Source of the DNA: CAZHRC01 sp964533865
GTDB lineage: Bacteria > Bacillota > Clostridia > Tissierellales > Peptoniphilaceae
Direction of reading: 5' to 3'
DNA: 64,000 nucleotides
Assembly (NCBI GenBank): GCA_964533865.1
Contig: CAZHRC010000002.1
Coordinates: 173,917-237,916, forward strand
The notes beneath the pieces are model-generated. The model was not told the DNA's origin. It did no database searches and saw nothing but the letters and a program-made list of their open reading frames with translations. The translations under genes were made by a program, and so were the position numbers. This document shows, piece by piece, positions 43,089 to 51,866 of the stretch. Position 1 is the first letter of the stretch. Each line of letters begins with the position of its first letter.

Positions 43089-43968
43089 CCCTCCTGTGCA
43101 GCGAAAGTAGTCGAGAAAGGGTGACTTTCATGTCCTTTCTCTCCACCACTCCATCGCAAAACCCTTTAGCCTTGATAAACTCAGCTTCTTGGAAGCCTTC
43201 AGGCAACGCTTGGTTGATGGTTTGAGCGATGACGCGTGGACCTGCGAATCCGATCTTTGCCCCTTTTTCCGCCAGAATCACATCGGGAAGCATAGCAAAA
43301 CTCGCCGTCACGCCGCCGTAGGTCGGGTCGGTGAGAACGGTGATACTCAACAATCCCGCTCGATCATGTCGACCGAGAGCTGCAGAGGTCTTTGCCATTT
43401 GCATCAACGAAAAGATGCCCTCCTGCATTCTAGCGCCACCTGAACAGGTGAAGAATACGATGGGGAGCTGTTGTTCCGTCGCTTTCTCCAGAGCTCTTGA
43501 CACCCTTTCGCCAACGACAGTACCCATGGTCCCCAGCATAAAGTAGGAATCCATCACGCATACCACAAGTTCCATGCCGTCGATTTTGCCGATACCTGTC
43601 GTCACCGCCTCTGTCGATCCGCTTTTATCAGTAGCTTTTTGAATGGTATCGCAATAGCCTTCGATATCTAGGGGATTACCCGATGCCAAGTGGCGATCCC
43701 ACTCGACGAAGGATCCCTCATCGAGGGTAAGGTCAATTCTCTGTTTTGCTGTCAAGCGAAAACTGTAACCGCATAAGGCGCAAACGTAGTGGTCCGCCTC
43801 GAGTTGGAGAGCGTCCACCAAGTGGCCACAACCTTTGCACTTTACGGTCTCCCCTTCTTTTTCGTCGGTTAGCATGGTCTTTTTAATTTGACCAGAGACT
43901 TTCTTAACCGCTGCGATATCTGTTGTTTTGATTTTGAACCGGTCAGCTTTAAAGAGGTCTTTTAACAC
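43072..43968 (-). CDS. accD: Acetyl-CoA carboxylase carboxyltransferase subunit beta
   Basis: A 298-residue AccD with its four-cysteine zinc ribbon (KCKGCGHL...YVCALCGYSF, about residues 44-70). The catalytic core shows FFTCSGGARMQEGIFSLMQMAKT and VLTDPTYGGVTASFAMLPDVILAE. Partner of AccA in the cytoplasm. It starts six bases after the accC stop. Confidence 0.95.
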   Translation of the reverse strand: MLKDLFKADRFKIKTTDIAAVKKVSGQIKKTMLTDEKEGETVKCKGCGHLVDALQLEADHYVCALCGYSFRLTAKQRIDLTLDEGSFVEWDRHLASGNPLDIEGYCDTIQKATDKSGSTEAVTTGIGKIDGMELVVCVMDSYFMLGTMGTVVGERVSRALEKATEQQLPIVFFTCSGGARMQEGIFSLMQMAKTSAALGRHDRAGLLSITVLTDPTYGGVTASFAMLPDVILAEKGAKIGFAGPRVIAQTINQALPEGFQEAEFIKAKGFCDGVVERKDMKVTLSRLLSLHRRDDNGL

Positions 43969-43974
43969 AGTGAA

Positions 43975-45348
43975 TTACCTCCCCTCTTCTTTAAATTTAT
44001 CAGCGATAAATCCTGTATGGTAGTGGCCCGACAAAAACCGTTCGTCTTCCAGTATTTCGTAGTCCACATCGATGGTGGTCTGAACCCCTGAAATCAAAAA
44101 TTCGCTGAGGGCTCGCTTCATTTTCGCGATGGCTTTTTTTCGATCCGGTGCGTGTACGATGAGCTTTGCCACCATGGAATCGTAAAAGGGCTGGATGACG
44201 GCGCCTGAATAGATGGAACTATCCACTCGCACCCCCATGCCCCCAGGAACTAAAAAAGCTTCCACTTTTCCAGGGGATGGACGGAAGTTGTTTCTAGGGT
44301 CTTCTGCGTTGATCCGACACTCTATAGATGCCCCTTCCAGTCGCACATCTTCTTGGGTAAAAGGAATGGGCTCGCCCTGAGCGATACGAATCATCATCTC
44401 GATGAGGTCGATGCCCGTCACCATTTCTGTGACCGGATGCTCAACTTGGATGCGAGTGTTCATCTCGATAAAATAATAGCGTCCCTCTTCGTCCATGATA
44501 AACTCGATGGTCCCCGCATTTTCATAACCGACGGTCTTTGCGGCTTTAACCGCATCGGCGCCCATTTGATCCCGCAGTTCTTGAGAGATCACTGCAGAAG
44601 GGGATTCCTCGATCATTTTTTGATGGTTGCGTTGAATGGAGCAATCTCGCTCCCCTAGGTGCACCACGTTGCCGTATTTGTCCCCAAGAATTTGAATTTC
44701 AATGTGTTTCGGATTTTTGACAAAGCGCTCGAGATACATCTGATCGTCGTTGAAGCTAACTTTCGTCTCGTTTTGAGCCACTTCAAATAAGCGAAGAAAA
44801 TCTTCTTCCCGTTCGACGACGCGCATCCCTTTGCCGCCACCACCACTTGCCGCTTTGATCATCAAGGGATAGCCGATGCGATTAGCGTGTTTCAACGCCA
44901 CTTCTGGTTCTGTAATCGCATCTTTTGTCCCCTCTACTACTGGAACGCCCGCCTTGATCATCTGAGCTCTCGCGTTGGCTTTGTCGCCCATTAAGTCAAT
45001 GTGAGTGCTCTTTGGGCCAATAAACGCGATCCCCGCGCTATCGCAAGCCTCTACAAAACTTGAGCGCTCCGACAAAAAGCCGTAACCCGGGTGAATCGCA
45101 TCGCACCCGGTGAGCACTGCCGCAGAGATGATGTTTTCCATGGACAAGTAGCTTTTTTGAGCTGGAGCAGGACCGATACACACCGCTTCATTTGCCATTT
45201 GCACGTGAAGGCTGTTGTGATCCGCCTCGGAGTAGACCGCTACGGTCTTGATGCCCATTTCGTGGCAGGTGCGGATGATGCGCACCGCCACCTCGCCTCG
45301 ATTTGCGATTAGAATCTTTTTAAACATCGGCTTCTGCGGACAGGCCAA
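43975..45348 (-). CDS. accC: Biotin carboxylase subunit of acetyl-CoA carboxylase
   Basis: A 457-residue ATP-grasp enzyme carboxylating the biotin of AccB. Visible are FKKILIANRGEVAVRIIRTC, the ATP loop KAASGGGGKGMRVV, MYLERFVKNPKHIEIQILGD, and the catalytic FIEMNTRIQVEHPVTEMVTG. The family usually begins at MFKKILIANRG; ATG 45327 (Met8) would give that and may be the true start, since the upstream seven codons lie within the fabZ end. Confidence 0.93.
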   Translation of the reverse strand: MACPQKPMFKKILIANRGEVAVRIIRTCHEMGIKTVAVYSEADHNSLHVQMANEAVCIGPAPAQKSYLSMENIISAAVLTGCDAIHPGYGFLSERSSFVEACDSAGIAFIGPKSTHIDLMGDKANARAQMIKAGVPVVEGTKDAITEPEVALKHANRIGYPLMIKAASGGGGKGMRVVEREEDFLRLFEVAQNETKVSFNDDQMYLERFVKNPKHIEIQILGDKYGNVVHLGERDCSIQRNHQKMIEESPSAVISQELRDQMGADAVKAAKTVGYENAGTIEFIMDEEGRYYFIEMNTRIQVEHPVTEMVTGIDLIEMMIRIAQGEPIPFTQEDVRLEGASIECRINAEDPRNNFRPSPGKVEAFLVPGGMGVRVDSSIYSGAVIQPFYDSMVAKLIVHAPDRKKAIAKMKRALSEFLISGVQTTIDVDYEILEDERFLSGHYHTGFIADKFKEEGR

Positions 45349-45757
45349 AGGTCATTTCGCCTTCGCAGACGACTTTTCCATTGACGCGAGCTGTCCCCTT
45401 TCCTTTTCCGACGCTGCCTTTAAGGGCCAAGATTTCCACTTCCAGTTCCAATTGATCGCCAGGAACTACTTTTTCTCGAAAGCGCACCTTGTTCATCGCA
45501 CCAAAATAAGCTGTTTTGCCACGATTTTCCTCCAATGAAAGGATGGCGACTGCCCCAACTTGTGCCAAAGCCTCCATAATGAGAACACCAGGCATCACCG
45601 GTTCATTTGGAAAGTGCCCTTGAAAGAAGGGCTCGTTGGCAGACACGTTTTTAAGCGCCACACAGCGGTTTGGCGCATCCAACTCCACCACCCTGTCAAT
45701 GAGCAAAAAAGGATAGCGGTGTGGGATGATTTCTTTGATTTGATTGATGTTTAACAT
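45320..45757 (-). CDS. fabZ: 3-hydroxyacyl-ACP dehydratase FabZ
   Basis: A 145-residue hotdog-fold dehydratase. It starts MLNINQIKEIIPHRYPFLLIDRV. The catalytic His lies in FFQGHFPNEPVMPGVLIMEALAQ, with Glu in the following helix. It removes water from 3-hydroxyacyl-ACP. The start abuts the accB stop directly; the end overlaps accC. Confidence 0.95.
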   Translation of the reverse strand: MLNINQIKEIIPHRYPFLLIDRVVELDAPNRCVALKNVSANEPFFQGHFPNEPVMPGVLIMEALAQVGAVAILSLEENRGKTAYFGAMNKVRFREKVVPGDQLELEVEILALKGSVGKGKGTARVNGKVVCEGEMTFGLSAEADV

Positions 45758-46234
45758 CTATATCTCCTTGATACGAAACAGGTTCTGACCGTACTCCACC
45801 ATCTGACCGTCTTCCACCAGCACCTCAAGGATTTCCACATCGAGATCGGCAGTGATTTCGTTCATGAGTTTCATCGCCTCGATAATACACAGGGTTTGTC
45901 CCTTGGAGACCTTGTCTCCCGGTTTGACAAATGGCGGGTTTCCAGGTTTTGACTGAGTGTAAAACACGCCTACTATCGGCGAGGTCACGAAATTTGAATC
46001 CGATTCTTGGGCCGGTGACGAAACCGGTTCTGCAACTGGCGCGACCGGCGCCAGTTGTGGTGTAGGCGGTGCTAGGACAGGCGCTGGCGCCTGTGTCGGC
46101 GCAGATGGTTGAACGCCATGAACCATGCCGGATTTTTGTAGTTTTAAAGTGATTTTGTCGTCAACAAGCTCCAAACTGTCGATGGAAGACTGGGAAAACA
46201 ACGTCACTAACCGTTCTAATTGATTGTAATCCAT
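45758..46234 (-). CDS. accB: Biotin carboxyl carrier protein
   Basis: A 158-residue BCCP. The N-terminal helix (MDYNQLERLVTLF) is followed by a Pro/Ala-rich hinge (about 43-78) and a biotinyl domain with EAMKLMNEI, biotin-accepting Lys122. ATG 46234 has GGGAGG and overlaps the fabF stop by one base (TAATG); a longer reading into fabF was rejected. Confidence 0.94.
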   Translation of the reverse strand: MDYNQLERLVTLFSQSSIDSLELVDDKITLKLQKSGMVHGVQPSAPTQAPAPVLAPPTPQLAPVAPVAEPVSSPAQESDSNFVTSPIVGVFYTQSKPGNPPFVKPGDKVSKGQTLCIIEAMKLMNEITADLDVEILEVLVEDGQMVEYGQNLFRIKEI

Positions 46235-47475
46235 TAGTTTTCCTCCCATCTTTTGAGTAGCAAGCTGGCATTGTGCCCACCAAAGCCCAGTGAGTTGGAT
46301 AAGGCGTAGGCGATTTCTCCTGCTCTTCCCGCATTGGGGACGTAATCCAAATCGCAAGCCGGGTCTTTTTCGCGATAGCCCAAGGTCGCTGGTACAAAAC
46401 CCTCTTCCATGGCTTTAATGCACACGATGGCTTCTACTGCGCCAGCTGCTCCTAACAAGTGACCAAACATGGATTTTGACGAGGAGACGGGGACCTCGTA
46501 AGCTCTGTCTCCCAATAGGGTTTTGATCGCTTGGGTTTCCGCGGAGTCATTGAGCTCGGTGGATGTGCCGTGGGCGTTGATGTAGTCGATTTCTGACGGG
46601 TCGACGCCTGCCACATCCAACGCTTCTTTCATCGCAGCATAGGCCCCGACACCCCCTGGCGCAGGTGAAGTGATGTGATAGGCGTCGCCTCTGAAGCCGT
46701 AACCCACCACTTCTGCCAGGATGTTGGCGCCGCGTTTTTGAGCGTGTTCCAAGGATTCCACCATGACCACACCTGCCCCTTCGCCCATGACAAAACCGCC
46801 GCGCTCGGCGTCAAATGGGATGGAAGCCCTTTTGGGATCGTCACTGGTGCTCAACGCCGTCATCGATTGGAAGCCTGAGATGGCAAGAGGGGTGATTGAA
46901 GCTTCAGCCCCACCAGCTAAGATGAGATCTGCTCGATCTTGCTGGATGGCGTAAAACGCTTCACCGATGGAATTGGTCCCCGATGCACAAGCAGTCACCA
47001 CGTTTGACACCAGGCCCTTTGCTCCAAACTCGATGGAGACGTAACCTGCCGCCATGTTGGTGATGATCATCGGTATGGTTAGAGCAGACACTCGGCGAGG
47101 GCCTTTTTCCAACAACCGTTGTTCTTGTTCTTCGATACTTCCAATGCCGCCGATACCTGATCCGATAATAACTCCAAAGCGATCCTTATCGATGGTATCT
47201 AAATCGACACCGCTCATTTTTACCGCTTCATGGGCGCTGACTACAGCAAATTGACAAAAACGATCCATTCGCTTCGCAGCGCGTTTGTCGATCACTGGGG
47301 TCGGATCGAAATCCGCCACTTCCCCTGCGACTTTGACTTGGTAATCTGTCGTGTCAAACCCGCTGATAAAAGAGAGTCCGCACTCGTTGTTCTTTATCTT
47401 TGCCCAGGTTTCTTCGGTGGTTTTCCCTAAGGGATTGACCGTTCCAAGACCTGTAATAACCACGCGTTTTTTCAT
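46234..47475 (-). CDS. fabF: 3-oxoacyl-ACP synthase II
   Basis: A 413-residue elongating ketosynthase. Active Cys163 lies in VVTACASGTNSIG; the two His are in NAHGTSTELND and SKSMFGHLLGAAGAVE. ATG 47475 is preceded by AGGAGG at six bases; twelve upstream codons in frame have no site and were left out. Located between fabG and accB as in the pneumococcal-type operon. Confidence 0.94.
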   Translation of the reverse strand: MKKRVVITGLGTVNPLGKTTEETWAKIKNNECGLSFISGFDTTDYQVKVAGEVADFDPTPVIDKRAAKRMDRFCQFAVVSAHEAVKMSGVDLDTIDKDRFGVIIGSGIGGIGSIEEQEQRLLEKGPRRVSALTIPMIITNMAAGYVSIEFGAKGLVSNVVTACASGTNSIGEAFYAIQQDRADLILAGGAEASITPLAISGFQSMTALSTSDDPKRASIPFDAERGGFVMGEGAGVVMVESLEHAQKRGANILAEVVGYGFRGDAYHITSPAPGGVGAYAAMKEALDVAGVDPSEIDYINAHGTSTELNDSAETQAIKTLLGDRAYEVPVSSSKSMFGHLLGAAGAVEAIVCIKAMEEGFVPATLGYREKDPACDLDYVPNAGRAGEIAYALSNSLGFGGHNASLLLKRWEEN

Positions 47476-47485
47476 GTGTTTCCTC

Positions 47486-48226
47486 CTAAGCCATAACCAG
47501 GCCACCATCAACTTGGATGACTTGTCCTGTAATGTAATCTGCCTGTGATGAGGCTAAGAAATAGCAAAGCGCCGCCACTTCTTCTGGTTTGCCGTAGCGA
47601 TTTGCGGGGATGAGTTCCAAGTGTTTGGCACGCACTTCCTCTTCGAGGACCTCGGTCATTTTCGTTTCGATAAAACCTGGGGCGATGGCGTTGACGGTGA
47701 TGTTTCGTCTCGCAAGTTCTTTAGCCGCTGTACGAGTCAATCCGATAAGCCCCGCCTTTGATGCGGCGTAGTTCGCTTGGCCCATATTTCCTGTGATCCC
47801 CACTACCGATGCCATGTTGATGATTTTTCCGTAGCGCTTTTTCATCATGACCTTTGCTGCATGACGGGTCATGTGAAACGCACCCTTGAGGTTGGTGTCG
47901 ATGACCGCATCAAAATCCTCTGGAGACATGCGCATCAACAGCTGATCTTTGGTAATGCCGGCGTTGTTGACCAAAACATCCACTGAGCCTAGGGCTTCTA
48001 CCACTTGACTCACCATGTTTTTAGCGTCGTCGTCCACTGCCACATCCCCTGTGACCAAACATACTTTCACGCCATAAGCTTCCAGAGTTTTTTGTAATTC
48101 TTCGGCTTTCGTTCGGTTTCCATGGTAATGTAATCCAATATTAGCTCCGTTTTTAGCCATTTCCACGGCGATAGCCGCTCCGATGCCGCCAGTGGCTCCT
48201 GTAATGAGCACATTTTTATTGTTCAT
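47486..48226 (-). CDS. fabG: 3-oxoacyl-ACP reductase FabG
   Basis: A 246-residue SDR reductase with TGATGGIG (9-16), NNAG (87-90) and catalytic Ser140, Tyr153, Lys157. It reduces 3-oxoacyl-ACP with NADPH. ATG 48226 has GGAGG at four bases and overlaps the fabD end by 11 bases. Confidence 0.95.
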   Translation of the reverse strand: MNNKNVLITGATGGIGAAIAVEMAKNGANIGLHYHGNRTKAEELQKTLEAYGVKVCLVTGDVAVDDDAKNMVSQVVEALGSVDVLVNNAGITKDQLLMRMSPEDFDAVIDTNLKGAFHMTRHAAKVMMKKRYGKIINMASVVGITGNMGQANYAASKAGLIGLTRTAAKELARRNITVNAIAPGFIETKMTEVLEEEVRAKHLELIPANRYGKPEEVAALCYFLASSQADYITGQVIQVDGGLVMA

Positions 48227-49154
48227 GGTTCCTCCAGTTTTCAATGGCGCTTTCCAGCGACGTGTTATCGTTGATGGCAATTGACGTTTTTTTGCGATCG
48301 ATGCGTCTCATAAATCCGCTCAAGGTCTTACCCGCTCCCACTTCGACAAAAGTGTCAAAGCCCTGTGCGATTAAGTGAGTTATCGACTGCGCCCAAAGGA
48401 CGGGCGATGTGATGTGAGAAGCGTAATTATCCACCAAATTCCCTTCCAAAAAAGTCCCTGTGGTATTGGTCACCAATGGCAGATTAGGTGTACTAAAAGT
48501 CGTCGTTTCGAGATATGTTCTAAACCCTTCGGCGCTCCTCGCCATCAGTGGCGAATGGAAAGGCCCTTGCACTTGAAGTTGAATGACTTTCTTTGCCCCC
48601 AACTCTTCCGCTCGGTCTTTAAATTGATCAATGGACTCAAAATCGCCGCTGAGGACAATTTGGCCTGGGCAGTTAAAGTTGGACAGCCAGAGATTGCCTC
48701 CGTTTTTGCGTATAGCTGAGCTTTCCGCCTCTAATTGGTCGTCGGTCAACCCTAAAGCCGTCACCATGCCACCCAAGGTGGGGGGTGTCTCTCTATCCAT
48801 GATGATACCGCGGTTTAAGACGATTTCTAGCCCCTGTTCGAACGTAAAATACCCGGCCGCATACAGCGCGGTGTACTCTCCAAGGCTCAAACCGGCGACC
48901 GCATCCGGCTCCCATCCACACTCTCGAAGGATGTCCACCAAACCGGCGGAGTAGGTATACATGAGGAGCTGAGCATTTTTCGTCTCTTTGAGTTGGGCTT
49001 CGCTCCCATCCTTCGACAGGGCGTATAAGTCTGTGCCCAGGTGATCGCTCGCCAGATCGAAGGCGCGCTTCATCGACGGATGTCCGATAAGTGAATCCGC
49101 CATCCCTACAGCTTGTGCCCCTTGACCTGGAAACAAAAATGCCACTTTACTCAT
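48216..49154 (-). CDS. fabD: Malonyl-CoA:ACP transacylase
   Basis: A 312-residue transacylase. FLFPGQGAQAVGM opens the protein, catalytic Ser90 lies in AGLSLGEYTAL, and the His partner in QVQGPFHSPLM. It loads malonyl groups on ACP. Start overlaps the fabK stop (ATGA-like). Confidence 0.95.
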   Translation of the reverse strand: MSKVAFLFPGQGAQAVGMADSLIGHPSMKRAFDLASDHLGTDLYALSKDGSEAQLKETKNAQLLMYTYSAGLVDILRECGWEPDAVAGLSLGEYTALYAAGYFTFEQGLEIVLNRGIIMDRETPPTLGGMVTALGLTDDQLEAESSAIRKNGGNLWLSNFNCPGQIVLSGDFESIDQFKDRAEELGAKKVIQLQVQGPFHSPLMARSAEGFRTYLETTTFSTPNLPLVTNTTGTFLEGNLVDNYASHITSPVLWAQSITHLIAQGFDTFVEVGAGKTLSGFMRRIDRKKTSIAINDNTSLESAIENWRNHEQ

Positions 49155-50106
49155 GGCTTGTCTCCTGCCAACAGGTCAACTGTTCCAAAGCTATACTCTT
49201 CGCATCGGCAAACAGTTCTGCAATAATCTCCTTTGCCGATTGTTCTTTGGTGACCAAGCCCGCGATTTGACCGGCCATAAGGGAGCCATTTGCCAAATCC
49301 CCTTCGATAACCGCTCTGCGCAGTGCGCCTTTGCCCGCAATTTCAGAAGGATCGGTACCCACTTCTTCTTTTTCCGCCTTCATCACTTTGCGCAACATCT
49401 GATTTTTGATACAACGGGTCGGGTGATTGGTCCCTCTACCAGTGACCGCGGTATCCGTATCCTTTGCATCGAGAATGGCTTGTTTAAAGTTGTGGTGAGC
49501 GATGGATTCGGTGGCGACAACAAATCGCGTGCCCACTTGAATACCCGATGCGCCCAAGGCAAAAGCTGCCACCACACCACGTCCATCGGCAATACCGCCT
49601 GCTGCAATAACAGGGATGTTTACCACATCGACCACTTGGGGCATAAGAGCCATCGTCGTCAATTCCCCGACGTGACCGCCGGCTTCAGTGCCTTCGACGA
49701 TAACCGCGTCTGCACCGCTGCGTTCCATGCGTTTTGCCATGGCGACCGAAGCCACCACTGGGATGACGATCATACCTGCCTCTTGCCATTGACTCATATA
49801 TTTTCCAGGATTTCCTGCGCCGGTGGTGAGTACTTTTACCCCTTCCTCAACGACCATCTCCGCGATTTCATCCACATTTTCGGATTGAAGCATAATATTG
49901 ACGGCAAAGGGTTTGTTCGTCAATGCTTTACATTTTCTGATTTCAGTTCTTAGTATTTCTGTGGGGACATTTCCCCCAGCGATAATGCCAAGGCCTCCCC
50001 CATTGGATACGGCGCTAGCCAAGTTGGCTTCTGCCACCCATGCCATACCCCCTTGAAAAATAGGGTATTGGATCCCCAGTAATTGGGTTAGTCGATTTTT
50101 TGTCAT
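49147..50106 (-). CDS. fabK: Enoyl-ACP reductase II (FMN-dependent FabK)
   Basis: A 319-residue TIM-barrel flavoprotein: GIQYPIFQGGMAWVAEANLASAVSNGGGLGIIAGG, EGTEAGGHVGELTT (catalytic His region) and VIAAGGIADGRGVVAAFALGASGIQVGTRF (phosphate/FMN site). It is the enoyl reductase of organisms lacking FabI and confers natural triclosan tolerance in the family. Placed between acpP and fabD, as in streptococci. Confidence 0.93.
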   Translation of the reverse strand: MTKNRLTQLLGIQYPIFQGGMAWVAEANLASAVSNGGGLGIIAGGNVPTEILRTEIRKCKALTNKPFAVNIMLQSENVDEIAEMVVEEGVKVLTTGAGNPGKYMSQWQEAGMIVIPVVASVAMAKRMERSGADAVIVEGTEAGGHVGELTTMALMPQVVDVVNIPVIAAGGIADGRGVVAAFALGASGIQVGTRFVVATESIAHHNFKQAILDAKDTDTAVTGRGTNHPTRCIKNQMLRKVMKAEKEEVGTDPSEIAGKGALRRAVIEGDLANGSLMAGQIAGLVTKEQSAKEIIAELFADAKSIALEQLTCWQETSHE

Positions 50107-50123
50107 GGTTACTCCTTCAATTC

Positions 50124-50156
50124 GATGAAAGTCGCAGAATACCCGCGACTTTCATC
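50124..50156 (-). promoter_or_regulatory. Hairpin between acpP and fabK
   Basis: Perfect 12-base stem GATGAAAGTCGC (50124-50135) / GCGACTTTCATC (50145-50156). No T-run follows, so it is probably not a full terminator. It could shield the 3' end of acpP mRNA after processing and so raise carrier-protein output relative to the enzymes. Confidence 0.55.
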
Positions 50157-50165
50157 TCAATTTTC

Positions 50166-50396
50166 CTACTTATGTGCGTCGATGTAGTCCACTGCGTCCT
50201 TAACGGTTTTAATGTTTTCAACGTCTTCATTTGCGATTTCAATGCCAAAAGCTTCTTCCAATTCCATGACGATTTCAAAAAGATCTAGGCTATCTGCCCC
50301 TAAATCATCTTGAAAACTTGCTGCATCGCCAATCTCATCGATTTCGACGCTCAGTTGTTCTGCTACGACTTCTTTCACTTTATCAATAGTTGCCAT
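50166..50396 (-). CDS. acpP: Acyl carrier protein
   Basis: A 76-residue acidic four-helix carrier. The phosphopantetheine site is Ser36 in LGADSLDLFEIVMELEEAF. GGAGG lies ten bases before the ATG. It holds growing acyl chains for all fab enzymes of this operon. Confidence 0.97.
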   Translation of the reverse strand: MATIDKVKEVVAEQLSVEIDEIGDAASFQDDLGADSLDLFEIVMELEEAFGIEIANEDVENIKTVKDAVDYIDAHK

Positions 50397-50418
50397 GTTC
50401 TTTCTTCCTCCAAAAATT

Positions 50419-51387
50419 TTAGTATATTATTAAAGCGCTACTCCAGGTCAATCCCCCGCCAAAGCCGGAGAAGACCACAAGGTCTCCGCGTTTAATCACA
50501 TTGTTCTCCACCATCTCATCCAATGCAATGGGAATCGAGGCAGCAGAGGTGTTACCGTAATGGTTCATATTCATAAAAAACTTATCTAAGGGCTGTCCTA
50601 GCCGTGAAGCGATTTTTTCCAGCATGCGCCGATTAGCTTGGTGAAGGATAAAATGGTCCACATCGTCAAGGGTAAACCCGTGCTCTTCCACAATTGTCCT
50701 TATCTCTCCTGGGATGCGCTTAAGCGAAAATTCGTAGACCCCTCGACCTTCCATAGTGATATACGAAGGAAGGGCTTCTCTTTCCCTTGTAGGGTTCGTC
50801 AACGAATGGGCGGGCATTGCAATTAACTCGCCTTTGTTCCCGTCGGATCCCGATCGAAACCCGTAAAACTTTGGCGTGTTAGATTTTTCCAACACCACAG
50901 CCCCTGCACCATCTCCAAATAACACAGCAGTGGTGCGATCACTCCAATCCAGCACCCTTGAGAAGCGCTCTGCGCCGATGACCAACGCTTTTTGATAGCG
51001 CCCGGTCTCCAACATCGCGCAACACACTTCCATGCCGTACACAAATCCCGAGCAAGCCGCTCCGAGATCAAAACTCATGGCGTTTTCGCATCCGAGAGCC
51101 GCTTGCACCAAACAGGCGCTCGCCGGCGTATAATAATCGCCGGTGATGGTGGCAAATACGATGAGGTCGATGTCGAGAGGGTCGAGCCCGCCTTTTTCCA
51201 AAGCGGATCTCGCCGCTTTGATCCCCATGTCCACAGTGGTTTCGTCTTCTGCCACATGACGTTCTCGAATTCCTGTCCGAGAGGCAATCCACTCATCTGA
51301 AGTCTCAATAAAAGTCGACAAATCGTCGTTTGTCACAATTTTTTCAGGCACGTAGCGCCCTGTTGCCCTTAGGCTCACATTATGCAT
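50419..51387 (-). CDS. fabH: 3-oxoacyl-ACP synthase III
   Basis: A 322-residue initiating condensing enzyme. Cys112 in GAACSGFVYGMEV, His in HFILHQANRRM and Asn in NHYGNTSAASIP form the triad. It condenses acetyl- or branched acyl-CoA with malonyl-ACP. The start overlaps the fabT stop by eight bases and has AAGGAG. Confidence 0.95.
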   Translation of the reverse strand: MHNVSLRATGRYVPEKIVTNDDLSTFIETSDEWIASRTGIRERHVAEDETTVDMGIKAARSALEKGGLDPLDIDLIVFATITGDYYTPASACLVQAALGCENAMSFDLGAACSGFVYGMEVCCAMLETGRYQKALVIGAERFSRVLDWSDRTTAVLFGDGAGAVVLEKSNTPKFYGFRSGSDGNKGELIAMPAHSLTNPTREREALPSYITMEGRGVYEFSLKRIPGEIRTIVEEHGFTLDDVDHFILHQANRRMLEKIASRLGQPLDKFFMNMNHYGNTSAASIPIALDEMVENNVIKRGDLVVFSGFGGGLTWSSALIIY

Positions 51388-51859
51388 CCACTACTCCTTT
51401 GTCAGCCTCGTGGCTCTTTGTCTTCAATGTTTGGTGGACGCTTTCCAGCACCCCCAATAACCTTTCAATATCCTCTTCGTCCATGTCCTTAACGATATCC
51501 AACACCATCACATCGTGAAAGCGGCCGTGGATCGAATGGGCCAGACGTCCGCGTGCCGTCAATTTTAACAACACCAACCTTCGATCTTCAGGCACGCGTT
51601 CGCGTATCACATAGCCTTTGCGCACCAATTTTTGCACCGTTTGGGTGAGGGTTCCCATAGTGACACCCAGATCTTGGGCGACTTCCGACATGGTTCTTCC
51701 CCTTCGTTTCCCAATTTGCTCAATGGCGTGCATTTCTGTAACGCCAATATCGGAAAAAGAGCCACTGCGCAAGGTCTTGATTTCTACTTCTAGTATATCG
51801 TTAAAAATAATGACCAGCAGTTCATTTATCCGTTTCAGCGTTCCCTTTTCTAATTCCAT
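51380..51859 (-). CDS. fabT: MarR-family regulator FabT
   Basis: A 159-residue winged-helix MarR protein (FSDIGVTEMHAIEQIGKRRGRTMSEVAQDLGVTMGTLTQTVQKLVRKGYV). Position directly before fabH identifies it as FabT, the repressor of fatty-acid synthesis that binds DNA with long-chain acyl-ACP. Two matching boxes lie at the operon promoter (52968-52996). GAGG precedes the ATG. Confidence 0.88.
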   Translation of the reverse strand: MELEKGTLKRINELLVIIFNDILEVEIKTLRSGSFSDIGVTEMHAIEQIGKRRGRTMSEVAQDLGVTMGTLTQTVQKLVRKGYVIRERVPEDRRLVLLKLTARGRLAHSIHGRFHDVMVLDIVKDMDEEDIERLLGVLESVHQTLKTKSHEADKGVVDA

Positions 51860-51866
51860 AATATCC

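Noticed and set aside
48375..49953. Long plus-strand frames opposite fabD and fabK
   Set aside because: They are antisense shadows of well-identified genes, with no binding sites.
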